23,296 nucleotides of DNA from an uncultured Fusobacterium sp. (GTDB lineage Bacteria; Fusobacteriota; Fusobacteriia; Fusobacteriales; Fusobacteriaceae), in assembly GCF_905200055.1 (NCBI RefSeq), contig NZ_CAJKIS010000037.1, forward strand, positions 1 to 23,296. The letters run 5' to 3'. The position numbers were made by a program, and so were the translations under genes. Within the stretch, counting starts at the first letter, position 1; each line of letters begins with the position of its first letter. The notes under the pieces are model-generated. The model saw only the letters and a list, made by a program, of their open reading frames with translations, had not been told where the DNA came from and made no database searches. Of the stretch, positions 1-6,622 are shown piece by piece.

Positions 1-1
1 G

Positions 2-49
2 TCTTTTGCTGAAGGAATCTTCTCTGGAATGGGTATTGCCATAATTAGG
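2..49 (+). CDS. Possible 3' end of a plus-strand frame (cassette end), cut by the window edge
   Basis: A plus-strand frame is open from base 2 and ends at a TAA inside the dyad site at 45-52. It reads SFAEGIFSGMGIAIIR, which resembles a normal protein C-terminus. It may be the end of another tail-fibre cassette lying to the left. The minus strand is also open here (from ATG at 40, no ribosome site), so the coding strand is uncertain. Confidence 0.25.
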
Positions 50-70
50 TAATCTGAAAGATTTACCTAA
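45..70. repeat. Paired inverted dyad cores (left cassette junction)
   Basis: TTAGGTAA at 45-52 and its complement TTACCTAA at 63-70 form a hairpin with a 10-base loop. The same paired arrangement occurs at 775-799. Read rightward, the first core codes Leu-Gly-Asn at the start of the plus-strand cassette, and the second codes Leu-Pro-Asn. Confidence 0.6.
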
Positions 71-416
71 TAGAATTTTATTGAAAAATATTTTTAATAA
101 ATCTGATTGCACAGAACAAATAAATGTAGATGAAATAGTATATAACTCTATATATTTTAGATATTATAATCAACATATTATAGGCGCGCCAGAAGAAATT
201 GGAGGAAGCGAATTTATATTATTAACAATTAATTTTAATCCTGAATTAACTGAAGAACACAAACCAATTGAAGATGACCCAGAACATAAAATAGAACATG
301 GATTTCAATTTCTTGCAGTATCCAATATTTCAAAAATTTATTTTAGACAATTTATATGGTATAAACAAAAATATGAAAAATGGAAAGTTATAAACTCTTC
401 AAACTTGCCTATTTAA
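45..416 (+). CDS. Silent tail-fibre C-terminal cassette (plus orientation)
   Basis: The frame is open from a TTA at 45 to a TAA at 414-416. The first possible start is a TTG at 81, and no ribosome site precedes it. The frame begins LGNLKDLPNRILLKN, and its LGNL is coded by the same TTAGGTAAT core, in the same phase, as LGNL at residues 216-219 of the fibre gene at 840-1769. The end (FRQFIWYKQKYEKWKVIN) looks like a tail-fibre tip and loosely matches the fibre's own C-terminus (FDIFNYTLIKRN...WNPWSVIK). Its stop codon abuts the stop of the opposed cassette at 417 with no gap. I read it as a promoterless alternative receptor-binding tip, joined to the fibre by recombination at the LGN site. It could instead be a decayed duplicate or a short hypothetical gene. 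Confidence 0.6.
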   Translation, partial: LGNLKDLPNRILLKNIFNKSDCTEQINVDEIVYNSIYFRYYNQHIIGAPEEIGGSEFILLTINFNPELTEEHKPIEDDPEHKIEHGFQFLAVSNISKIYFRQFIWYKQKYEKWKVINSSNLPI

Positions 417-782
417 TTATATTTTTAATTTTTTCACAAGTTCAATTTTAAATTTACTATTTGCATTAATATTACATGGAATAAAATTATAAAGTACCAT
501 TCCGTATGTACTTGATAATATTAAAGGAGTAGTATTTGTACTATCTTTTATTTTAATACTATTATTTGCATCAGATACAATCGGAAATAATTTTACGCCG
601 CGAAGATATTCACCATTATTTCCGCCAGACAATATTCCCATAAAAATTGGCCCTTGGAAATCACGTGAAGCTACTAATAAATAACTTTCATATGGATCAT
701 AAATTGAATCTCTAGTAATATGAATTTCGTCTCCTACTTCCATTGACATAACTGAAAAATAATTTCCATACAAATTACCTAA
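417..782 (-). CDS. Silent tail-fibre C-terminal cassette (minus orientation)
   Basis: The minus-strand frame starts in phase at the core site TTAGGTAAT (782-774) as LGNLYGNYFSVMSMEVGDEI and ends at TAA 419-417. The nearest start codon is a TTG at 773 without a convincing Shine-Dalgarno sequence, and the frame is closed by a TAA at 794-792. It lies 58 bases downstream of the fibre gene's stop, in the same orientation. Recombination between its site and the one inside the fibre gene would delete the present fibre end and join this one in frame. The content (GDEIHITRDSIYD, a glycine-rich centre, a basic end) fits a globular fibre tip, but I recognise no family. Alternatives are a degenerate duplicate or an independent small gene with a TTG start. 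Confidence 0.6.
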   Translation of the reverse strand, partial: LGNLYGNYFSVMSMEVGDEIHITRDSIYDPYESYLLVASRDFQGPIFMGILSGGNNGEYLRGVKLFPIVSDANNSIKIKDSTNTTPLILSSTYGMVLYNFIPCNINANSKFKIELVKKLKI

Positions 783-799
783 AAAAGTTAATTAGGTAA
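775..799. repeat. Paired inverted dyad cores (right cassette junction)
   Basis: TTACCTAA (775-782) and TTAGGTAA (792-799) form an 8-bp inverted repeat with a 9-base loop, between the fibre gene's stop and the minus-strand cassette. The minus-orientation core opens the cassette as LGNL. The plus-orientation core opens a frame that stops after 12 codons (LGNRTYMYLTRE), possibly a cassette remnant. Confidence 0.6.
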
Positions 800-839
800 C
801 AGAACTTATATGTATTTAACTAGAGAATAATCTTTATAT

Positions 840-1769
840 CTATTTAATAACACTCCAGGGATTCCAAACAATAGTTCCGTCTTTTGGGGCTCCATTACGT
901 TTTATCAGTGTATAGTTAAATATATCAAAAGCTATTTGTGAGCAATAACTTTTTCCTGTTATTCCTAGATTAAAAGTCATTAAAAAAACATTAGAACCAC
1001 TTAGGTATTCTCTCATTTCAGAAGTTAAATTTACAGTATGAATACTTGTTTTAGTTATAATATCTGGATTATCTTGTGTCCATGTTTTAGGATTGTAGAA
1101 ATTTTCTTTAAGCAAATTACCTAATTTGTCACGATTTGCCCATACGCTCATTTCTTCAAAATTTGCATTAGGAGCGGTTAAATTTGAACCATTGTAAGCT
1201 TGAGTACAAACATAGAATTTTCCAGTCGCAGGAACTAAATATACTCCATCTTTCACTGCTGATGTTAAAGGGAAATTACCTGCATATTTTCCTGCTAATG
1301 CTTGTGTATCTCTTTCAAATTCAATCCTTGATTTTCCACTCAATGCTTGTGCATTAGAAGTATCAGGATTGCCTGCTATTAATTCTTTTAACTGAGTAAT
1401 TACCTTATTGGCTTCTCCTGATACTAATGTAATTTGTTTACTACCTTCAGATGTTACTTTCCCAGCTTGCTCTGTTCCTTTGTTGCCTACTGCTTCAATT
1501 TGCTTATTTCCTTCAGCAGTTACTAGACCAAGTGTCTCTGTTGTGAATTGCTGCTTTTCTTCTTCTGTAAGATAATCTATCCCTTTGACAGGCTTATCTC
1601 CCTTTTCTCCTTTTAAATGTAGAAAAGCAAAATTAAATTTTCTTACTAATCTATTTAATTCATTGAGTTCATCTACTGTTACACTTACAGACGGAACTCC
1701 TTCAGTGTTATCTATTGTAGCTGTCGCTGTAATGTCAGGTATTATTTGCCCTAAGTCTTTTTCAATCAT
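840..1769 (-). CDS. Tail fibre / receptor-binding protein with collagen-like segment
   Basis: This 309-aa protein is probably the distal tail fibre. It has an N-terminal attachment region (1-50) and a collagen-like stretch with the common phage-fibre pattern KGEKGDKPVKGIDYLTEEEK (residues 53-72). A small-residue helical repeat region follows (about 78-125, TAEGNKQIEAVGNKGTEQA type), then a central domain (150-215) and a C-terminal tip (220-309). ATG 1769 has a clear AAGGAGG site. It is the last complete gene of the leftward tail operon, 12 bases downstream of the BppU-like fibre gene. Codons 216-219 (LGNL) lie on a 16-bp dyad that recurs at the start of two promoterless frames downstream, so the last 90 residues may be exchangeable. 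Fibre identity rests on the collagen pattern and position; the receptor is unknown. Confidence 0.8.
   Translation of the reverse strand: MIEKDLGQIIPDITATATIDNTEGVPSVSVTVDELNELNRLVRKFNFAFLHLKGEKGDKPVKGIDYLTEEEKQQFTTETLGLVTAEGNKQIEAVGNKGTEQAGKVTSEGSKQITLVSGEANKVITQLKELIAGNPDTSNAQALSGKSRIEFERDTQALAGKYAGNFPLTSAVKDGVYLVPATGKFYVCTQAYNGSNLTAPNANFEEMSVWANRDKLGNLLKENFYNPKTWTQDNPDIITKTSIHTVNLTSEMREYLSGSNVFLMTFNLGITGKSYCSQIAFDIFNYTLIKRNGAPKDGTIVWNPWSVIK
1113..1128. repeat. Candidate recombination site inside the fibre gene
   Basis: On the coding strand it reads CAAATTA-GG-TAATTTG: two perfect 7-bp inverted half-sites around an asymmetric GG. This geometry (palindromic arms, asymmetric dinucleotide core) is that of serine-invertase crossover sites such as those of Gin and Hin. 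Degraded copies sit at the starts of both downstream cassettes. Confidence 0.5.
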
Positions 1770-1781
1770 TTAATTTCCTCC

Positions 1782-3017
1782 TTATTTTATTATCATGATT
1801 AAGTTTTTATTTCTCAATAGAAATTCTGGTGGTTTTCCATTTTCAACTGTGTAATATTTTAAATGTCCATTTTCAACTTTGAAAATAAAATTCCCAGGAT
1901 CTCCTTGAGGTCCCTTTATATTAACTGATTCTGGATTAGGTAAGTTCTTGTCATTTTTAAAATTTAAATTTCCTGCCTCATCAAGAACTGGAGTAAATGT
2001 TGCTCCTTTTATTTCAGATTCTTTTTCACTAATATATCTATCTATCTCTTTTTTTGCTACAGTATCTACATGAGTATTAATACTAGGTTTAGAAGTATCA
2101 TTTACATAATTATCAATAGAAGGCTTAGTTGTGTCAGTTATATACTTGTCTATATCAGGCTTTGAAACAACTAGAATATAATCATCTATACTAGGCTTAG
2201 AAGTATCGTTTACATAATCATCAATATTAAGTTTAATAACTGTTTCAAAGTAATTATCAATAGAAGGTTTAATTTCTAATTTGACATAATTAGATATATC
2301 AATTTTTATATCTCCTACATAAATATCAAAACTTGAAACTTGATTTTCTACATTTTCATTATATGCAGCTAACTTTTTATTATGATTATCATCATATGCT
2401 TCAGTTTTAATTTTTACATTTGAATTAAACTCATCTAATTTTTTTGTTGAATTGTCATTATAAGATTTTAATTTTAATTCATGATTATTATTAAAATTAT
2501 TTAATTTTTCAGTTGAATTATTATTATATTGTTCTATTTTTTCAGTAGCATTTTGATTATATTCATTGATTTTGTTATCAGTATCAGCTAAAAGAGTTTT
2601 TATTCTTTCTATTTGTTGAGCAATAGTTTCTTTTAAATGCCCTTCAGGATATGCAGTTACTGAAGTTCCGTTTGTTGTTTTTACAACTTCAAATGTTAGA
2701 TTTCTATTTATAGTGATTAACTCATTATTTTTACTTAATGCAAACTCAACTGTTACTTCCCCATTTCTTTTTAATACATTAGGTGGTATAACTATTTGCA
2801 TTGATTTTTGAGGATCACTAAAAGTATCTACGAGCGGAACTGTAGCTGGAAAAGGTGGAAGATAATATACTTGGAGTTCATATCCTTCTAATTCAATATC
2901 ATTTGTAAATACTAAATCAAAAAAATGTGTATTCTTATCTCCTTGAGTTGCATCTTCTAATCTTACAGTTTTGATTCCATTTATAGAAATCTCAACATTC
3001 ATTATTCTTTTATTCAT
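1782..3017 (-). CDS. BppU-like baseplate/fibre protein with 11- and 12-residue repeats
   Basis: This 411-aa structural protein has an N-terminal domain (about 1-130) resembling the phage baseplate upper protein N-domain (BppU_N/DUF2479). It begins VEISINGIKTVRL and contains IVIPPNVLKRNGEVTVEF. A long shaft follows with two distinct arrays: seven 11-residue units at 149-225 (pattern K-[IL]-x-x-[YF]-[ND]-x-N-x-x-x) and eight 12-residue units at 238-333 (pattern KPSIDxYxxxxx). Then comes a short collagen-like GPQGDPGN (369-376) and two 20-residue motifs at the C-terminus (KVENGHLKYY, LLRNKNLIMI). The same motifs occur in the tail protein at 10477-11079. ATG 3017 follows an AGGAGG site. It probably anchors or extends the fibre. 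The family call for the N-domain is moderately secure; the shaft repeats are seen directly. Confidence 0.75.
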   Translation of the reverse strand: MNKRIMNVEISINGIKTVRLEDATQGDKNTHFFDLVFTNDIELEGYELQVYYLPPFPATVPLVDTFSDPQKSMQIVIPPNVLKRNGEVTVEFALSKNNELITINRNLTFEVVKTTNGTSVTAYPEGHLKETIAQQIERIKTLLADTDNKINEYNQNATEKIEQYNNNSTEKLNNFNNNHELKLKSYNDNSTKKLDEFNSNVKIKTEAYDDNHNKKLAAYNENVENQVSSFDIYVGDIKIDISNYVKLEIKPSIDNYFETVIKLNIDDYVNDTSKPSIDDYILVVSKPDIDKYITDTTKPSIDNYVNDTSKPSINTHVDTVAKKEIDRYISEKESEIKGATFTPVLDEAGNLNFKNDKNLPNPESVNIKGPQGDPGNFIFKVENGHLKYYTVENGKPPEFLLRNKNLIMIIK

Positions 3018-3038
3018 ATTTCTATCCCTCCCTCCTTT

Positions 3039-3935
3039 CTATAATAATTTAACTTTTTTTATAATTGGCAAAGTAGGTTTAGGAATATCAAAGTGTGGAC
3101 TTCCTTCATCAGTCCATTTTGTAACACGTGGCCATGATCTAACACCATCAGCTAATCCACTATGCCAAGGATTAAAAGTAAAATATCCATCATCATTCAA
3201 TTGTGAATCACAATTTAAACTATTTCTAGTAATAGTAATTGCTCCAAATCCTCCTGTATCTGCATTAACTTTTACAGTCCTACTTTCTCCTATTTTCATG
3301 CCTTGAAGTCCTGAAATATATAACCAGACTTTATCGTGTCTATGAGTATCTCCGCCACTACCAGTCCTTACAGTTAGTCCTGATTTTTGTGTTATAGTCC
3401 AGTCTGTCCTTGTACTACGAGTTTCAAACTCTAAAGCAACTTCTCCAACACTTGCTCCATAAAGCTTTGTTTTGCTCCATTCTTTCATTTTTAAAAGCAA
3501 ATTTTTCATATGCTCTCTTCCCCAATAGTGTCCAAACTCATATAGTTCCTTTTCAGCATTTATAAACTCTGTTAGCAAATAATAGTCTGCTAATGTCTGA
3601 TTAGGTACATATTTACTTGTATAGTCAATAAGAGAAGTGAAAACATAATCAAAGTGAGTAGCATCAGCTATTTTTGATTTTATAGAATCTATATAATTGT
3701 TATATGCTTGTTGCCATGATAATAATTTTTCTTTAAGAGCTAATTGATCTCTATTTAATGATTGAAGCATCTCTTTACTCAAAACTTGTTTTGGAGCAGC
3801 AGTTTTATAATCTGCATTTGCTTCAGAACCTATTTTTCTAGTTAATTGAGTAAAAGTAGTATCTAACAGTCTTAATGATACAGTCCCATTTTTGAAGTCA
3901 GGATTTTTTTCTATAACTTCCATTAACTTGGCCAT
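3039..3935 (-). CDS. Tail/baseplate-associated protein, unknown
   Basis: I chose ATG 3935 (MAKLMEVIEKNP) over the longer frame because it follows AGGAGGG at good spacing. It overlaps the upstream gene's stop as TAATG, which indicates translational coupling. The 298-aa product has a helical N-terminal half (1-155) with many Lys, Leu and Tyr residues, then a beta-rich, Gly/Thr-rich half (160-298) with TRTDWTITQKSGLTVRTGSG and a Trp-containing end. This helical-stalk plus beta-head layout suits a tail-tip or side-fibre component. It sits between the hub-like protein and the BppU-like fibre. I recognise no named family, so the role is inferred from position only. Confidence 0.55.
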   Translation of the reverse strand: MAKLMEVIEKNPDFKNGTVSLRLLDTTFTQLTRKIGSEANADYKTAAPKQVLSKEMLQSLNRDQLALKEKLLSWQQAYNNYIDSIKSKIADATHFDYVFTSLIDYTSKYVPNQTLADYYLLTEFINAEKELYEFGHYWGREHMKNLLLKMKEWSKTKLYGASVGEVALEFETRSTRTDWTITQKSGLTVRTGSGGDTHRHDKVWLYISGLQGMKIGESRTVKVNADTGGFGAITITRNSLNCDSQLNDDGYFTFNPWHSGLADGVRSWPRVTKWTDEGSPHFDIPKPTLPIIKKVKLL

Positions 3936-5539
3936 TAAACTCCCTCCTCTTTTAACCATTTTTCTATATATGCATGATTGTCTATGCAACTTTTCGAACC
4001 TATTTTATTAAAGATTTCATGAATTATTTCCTTGTTACGAGTTTCTATTATCCAAGTTCCATCTATTGCTTTTCCAAGAGTATTATCTGTGATAAATCCT
4101 CCCCAATCATGCCCTACATTTATATGAGCAATTCCATTATAATGATCTTCAACCTCTTGTTCTTCTCCTTTGATTCCAGGTGTTCCTTGAGTTTCACCTT
4201 CCCACGCTACAACGGTTTTATGATTAACGAATAGATAATCTCCAACCTTGTAATCAACCGCAACCTCTAATGGAATAGTGATAGAAAATTCAACTGTAGG
4301 GGATCCATAACGGCTAAATATACTATCTGCAAGTGTTGCACTAAATGTAGCTTTATCCGTGTCAGATAGCTTATTAATTCCTTTTATTACAAACTCTTCA
4401 GGAGTATTTGGAATTAACATTCTAAGTTTATTAAAAGATGCTAATGAGTTAAAATATCTTTTTGTTCTCTCTTTGTCATCTTTAAAGTCATGATCATATT
4501 TGATAACCATATTATTGACAATGTTATCATCTGTGATCCTCTTCTCATCAACTGAAATAATATTTTCCTCTGAAACTGTAATACCTTTTGTCCCTACTGT
4601 AGGCTGTTTATGTAGTTTTAATCCTAATTTTCCATTTAAATTTACAAATGGAAATATTGCACAAGGTTTATAGACATTTTCAGTTAGAAACTCATAAGGA
4701 TCTTCGACAGGCTCTCTAAACTCTAAATAAAAGTTATAAGTTGATCTATTCAAAGTATCTTTAATAGCTTTTAAACTTTCCAAATCAACAAAATCATGAT
4801 ATTTGTTAGTTAAGTAAGGCACTTGAACTTCTAATTCTGGAGTAGAGAAAACTATTTTAAATACCATTTCAACAAAATCTATAACATGACCTTCAAATGT
4901 TATAATCTTAGTCAACACAGGCTGTCCATCATCATCAGTTTCTCCCTCATCAACTTCTTTTATGCTAAAGCCTTTTCTAATTCCATTTTCAACAAAGAAA
5001 GGAAGTCTATACTTATTAATATCATCTATAGTTTCACTTGAATATTCTGATAGTTCTCTATCAAATATAGAAGCTTTTAATCTGTCTTGGAAGTCTGCTA
5101 TCTCAAATGTATACATAGTTTCAAACTCATCATTTGAAATACCTCTAATAAGTCCTCTGTAGATTAATTTCATGCTTCCATCTCCACACAAAGCAAATAC
5201 ATCAACCATTTCTCCATATGTCATGGAGTTTGCACTATTCATTCTCTCATACAACCACTTTGAGATCTCATAATCTACATTTACAACATCAAATGTAAGA
5301 GAAGATACAGAACATTGCGAATCTTTAGGAGTAATTGAAGTAGTTCCACCTTCTATGATGCTCATATAAGGTTTTGTATCAAATCCATTAACTTTTAATC
5401 CTTTTCTAGTTGATAAATATAGCTCTTTTTTGTCATAACCTGTTCTAAGTGAATCATATATTTTAACTGCATAATGATAATATATCTTTGAATAGTCAAT
5501 CGCATAGTTATCATTATTTTTAATCTCTATATACATCAT
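3935..5539 (-). CDS. Putative tail-tip / baseplate hub protein
   Basis: This 534-aa protein is encoded in the distal tail operon, between a 134-aa tail protein (4-base ATGA overlap) and the next structural gene (1-base TAATG overlap). The N-terminal part contains beta-rich segments (LYLSTRKGLKVNGFDT, CSVSSLTFDVVNVDYEISKW). A later segment, ENVYKPCAIFPFVNLNGKLGLKLHK, resembles hub or tail-associated proteins of siphoviruses that read 'L..NV...P...'. Around residues 440-500 are acidic turns and a VGHDWGGFI stretch. The start could be either of two adjacent ATGs. The size and position after the tape measure fit a central hub (Tal/gp27-like), but no peptidase motif is visible, so the function is inference. 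Confidence 0.5.
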   Translation of the reverse strand: MMYIEIKNNDNYAIDYSKIYYHYAVKIYDSLRTGYDKKELYLSTRKGLKVNGFDTKPYMSIIEGGTTSITPKDSQCSVSSLTFDVVNVDYEISKWLYERMNSANSMTYGEMVDVFALCGDGSMKLIYRGLIRGISNDEFETMYTFEIADFQDRLKASIFDRELSEYSSETIDDINKYRLPFFVENGIRKGFSIKEVDEGETDDDGQPVLTKIITFEGHVIDFVEMVFKIVFSTPELEVQVPYLTNKYHDFVDLESLKAIKDTLNRSTYNFYLEFREPVEDPYEFLTENVYKPCAIFPFVNLNGKLGLKLHKQPTVGTKGITVSEENIISVDEKRITDDNIVNNMVIKYDHDFKDDKERTKRYFNSLASFNKLRMLIPNTPEEFVIKGINKLSDTDKATFSATLADSIFSRYGSPTVEFSITIPLEVAVDYKVGDYLFVNHKTVVAWEGETQGTPGIKGEEQEVEDHYNGIAHINVGHDWGGFITDNTLGKAIDGTWIIETRNKEIIHEIFNKIGSKSCIDNHAYIEKWLKEEGV

Positions 5540-5940
5540 AGATAATCAACTCTTTCTTTAACTTTCATAGTAATTTCATAAAATCTTTTGTTTTGTTTAG
5601 GTTTTATATCTTTAATATCAATTTTGAAAAGAGGTTCTGACTTAATAGTTTTCATATCAACATACCCCTTTTCTTCTAGTAATTCTTTAGAAATAGTTAT
5701 TAATTTTCTATTTCTCTTAGCTTCAAGGCATTGATTTATGATTTCTTCAGCTTCTGCAAATGTTAAGTATTGAAGTGATATAGTATACAGATGTTCTACC
5801 CATCTAACAATATTAAATTCCTCTCCACTCTCTGACTGCTGATAGATAGTTCCGTCCTTTTCATTGATTCCATCATATTTACAGCCTTTTATTTTATATC
5901 TTGTTAAACTATTGATTGATGTTAATGTTTGAACTTGCAA
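5536..5940 (-). CDS. Tail protein, unknown (TTG start)
   Basis: This 134-aa protein begins at a TTG (MQVQTLTS). It follows GGAGGTGA at seven bases, a strong site that decides the start; no ATG lies nearby. It is soluble and rich in charged residues, with a helical segment (LTFAEAEEIINQCLEAKRNRK) and a final VKERVDYL. It is the first minus-strand tail gene after the tape measure, separated from it by the plus-strand lipoprotein gene. It overlaps the hub-like gene by ATGA. By position it could be a distal-tail or tape-measure-capping protein. I do not recognise the sequence. Confidence 0.55.
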   Translation of the reverse strand: MQVQTLTSINSLTRYKIKGCKYDGINEKDGTIYQQSESGEEFNIVRWVEHLYTISLQYLTFAEAEEIINQCLEAKRNRKLITISKELLEEKGYVDMKTIKSEPLFKIDIKDIKPKQNKRFYEITMKVKERVDYL

Positions 5941-5960
5941 GTTATCACCTCCAATTTGAC

Positions 5961-5989
5961 TTGACTTTTCTTTGATAGTGTAGTAATAG
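5961..5989 (+). promoter_or_regulatory. Possible promoter of the lipoprotein gene
   Basis: TTGACT at 5961-5966 is followed after 17 bases by TAATAG at 5984-5989. The -35 match is good and the -10 match is poor. The lipoprotein gene needs its own plus-strand promoter, and this is the best candidate in the 53-base gap. Confidence 0.3.
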
Positions 5990-6020
5990 ATTATTGACTA
6001 AATTTAAAAGGAGAGATTTT

Positions 6021-6593
6021 ATGAAAAAATTGTTTATGATTATGATTTTAGGATTATGCTTGATAGGATGTTCTGCTGCTCAAGTAGGTCAGTCTTTTAA
6101 AACTGGAACTAAAACAGCTAAGTTTTTAACTCCAAATTATTTAAAATATCAAAAGGATATAGTCACTTTAGAGGAATATTATTCAGCTAGTTCTCTAGCA
6201 CAAACTAATTCAATTATTAATCCTCATCCAGATTTGCAATTTGATTTAAAATATTACCCTAAACATAAGCAAACTATTGCTTGCTTTCCAGTTGCTCCAT
6301 TTGGATACGATGGAATACTTAAAGGTATTTTAATTTCAAATGGAAAAGAAACGTTAGCAATAGATATAACTAATCTTTCTAACATTGGAAGTGATGAAAT
6401 ACCTAACAAAACTTTATCTTTAAGTGAAACAAAAAAACTACTAAATATTTTTAATTCTTCTGAGCCAATAACTATTAGAGTATATAAAAGCCAAGGATAT
6501 TATGATTTGAAATTTCTTGAAAAATTCAGACCTGTTATGATTGAACTTCTTGAAGTTAGTTTAAATTTAAAAACTTATGATACAAACTTATAA
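6021..6593 (+). CDS. Phage-encoded lipoprotein (moron)
   Basis: This 190-aa lipoprotein precursor lies on the strand opposite to the tail operon, directly beside the tape-measure gene. I start it at ATG 6021 (MKKLFMIMILGLCLIGC) because AAAGGAGAG precedes it; the longer frame from 5994 would spoil the signal peptide. A lipobox L-I-G-C is at residues 14-17, followed by Ser at +2, which in a Gram-negative host favours sorting to the outer membrane. The mature part is a soluble domain of about 170 residues of no family I recognise. It has its own strong terminator at 6601-6622, as expected for a moron expressed from a prophage. Prophage lipoproteins of this kind often act in superinfection exclusion (T5 Llp; TP-J34 Ltp, which targets a tape measure protein); that role here is inference. 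Confidence 0.75.
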   Translation: MKKLFMIMILGLCLIGCSAAQVGQSFKTGTKTAKFLTPNYLKYQKDIVTLEEYYSASSLAQTNSIINPHPDLQFDLKYYPKHKQTIACFPVAPFGYDGILKGILISNGKETLAIDITNLSNIGSDEIPNKTLSLSETKKLLNIFNSSEPITIRVYKSQGYYDLKFLEKFRPVMIELLEVSLNLKTYDTNL

Positions 6594-6600
6594 AGAATTT

Positions 6601-6622
6601 AAAGGTAGTTTTTACTACCTTT
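6601..6622 (+). terminator. Rho-independent terminator of the lipoprotein gene
   Basis: AAAGGTAGT and ACTACCTTT pair around a TTTT loop, followed by a run of T on the plus strand. The minus strand has no U-run after the stem, so leftward tail transcription should not stop here. The stop codon of the tape-measure gene (6615-6617) lies inside the stem. Confidence 0.85.

Noticed and set aside
2019..2573. CRISPR array or DNA satellite
   Set aside because: The 33- and 36-base periodicity is that of amino-acid repeats in the fibre shaft, and the DNA units are diverged at third positions.
2971..3306. 111-codon plus-strand frame
   Set aside because: It lies opposite two minus-strand structural genes that have good starts; no site of its own.
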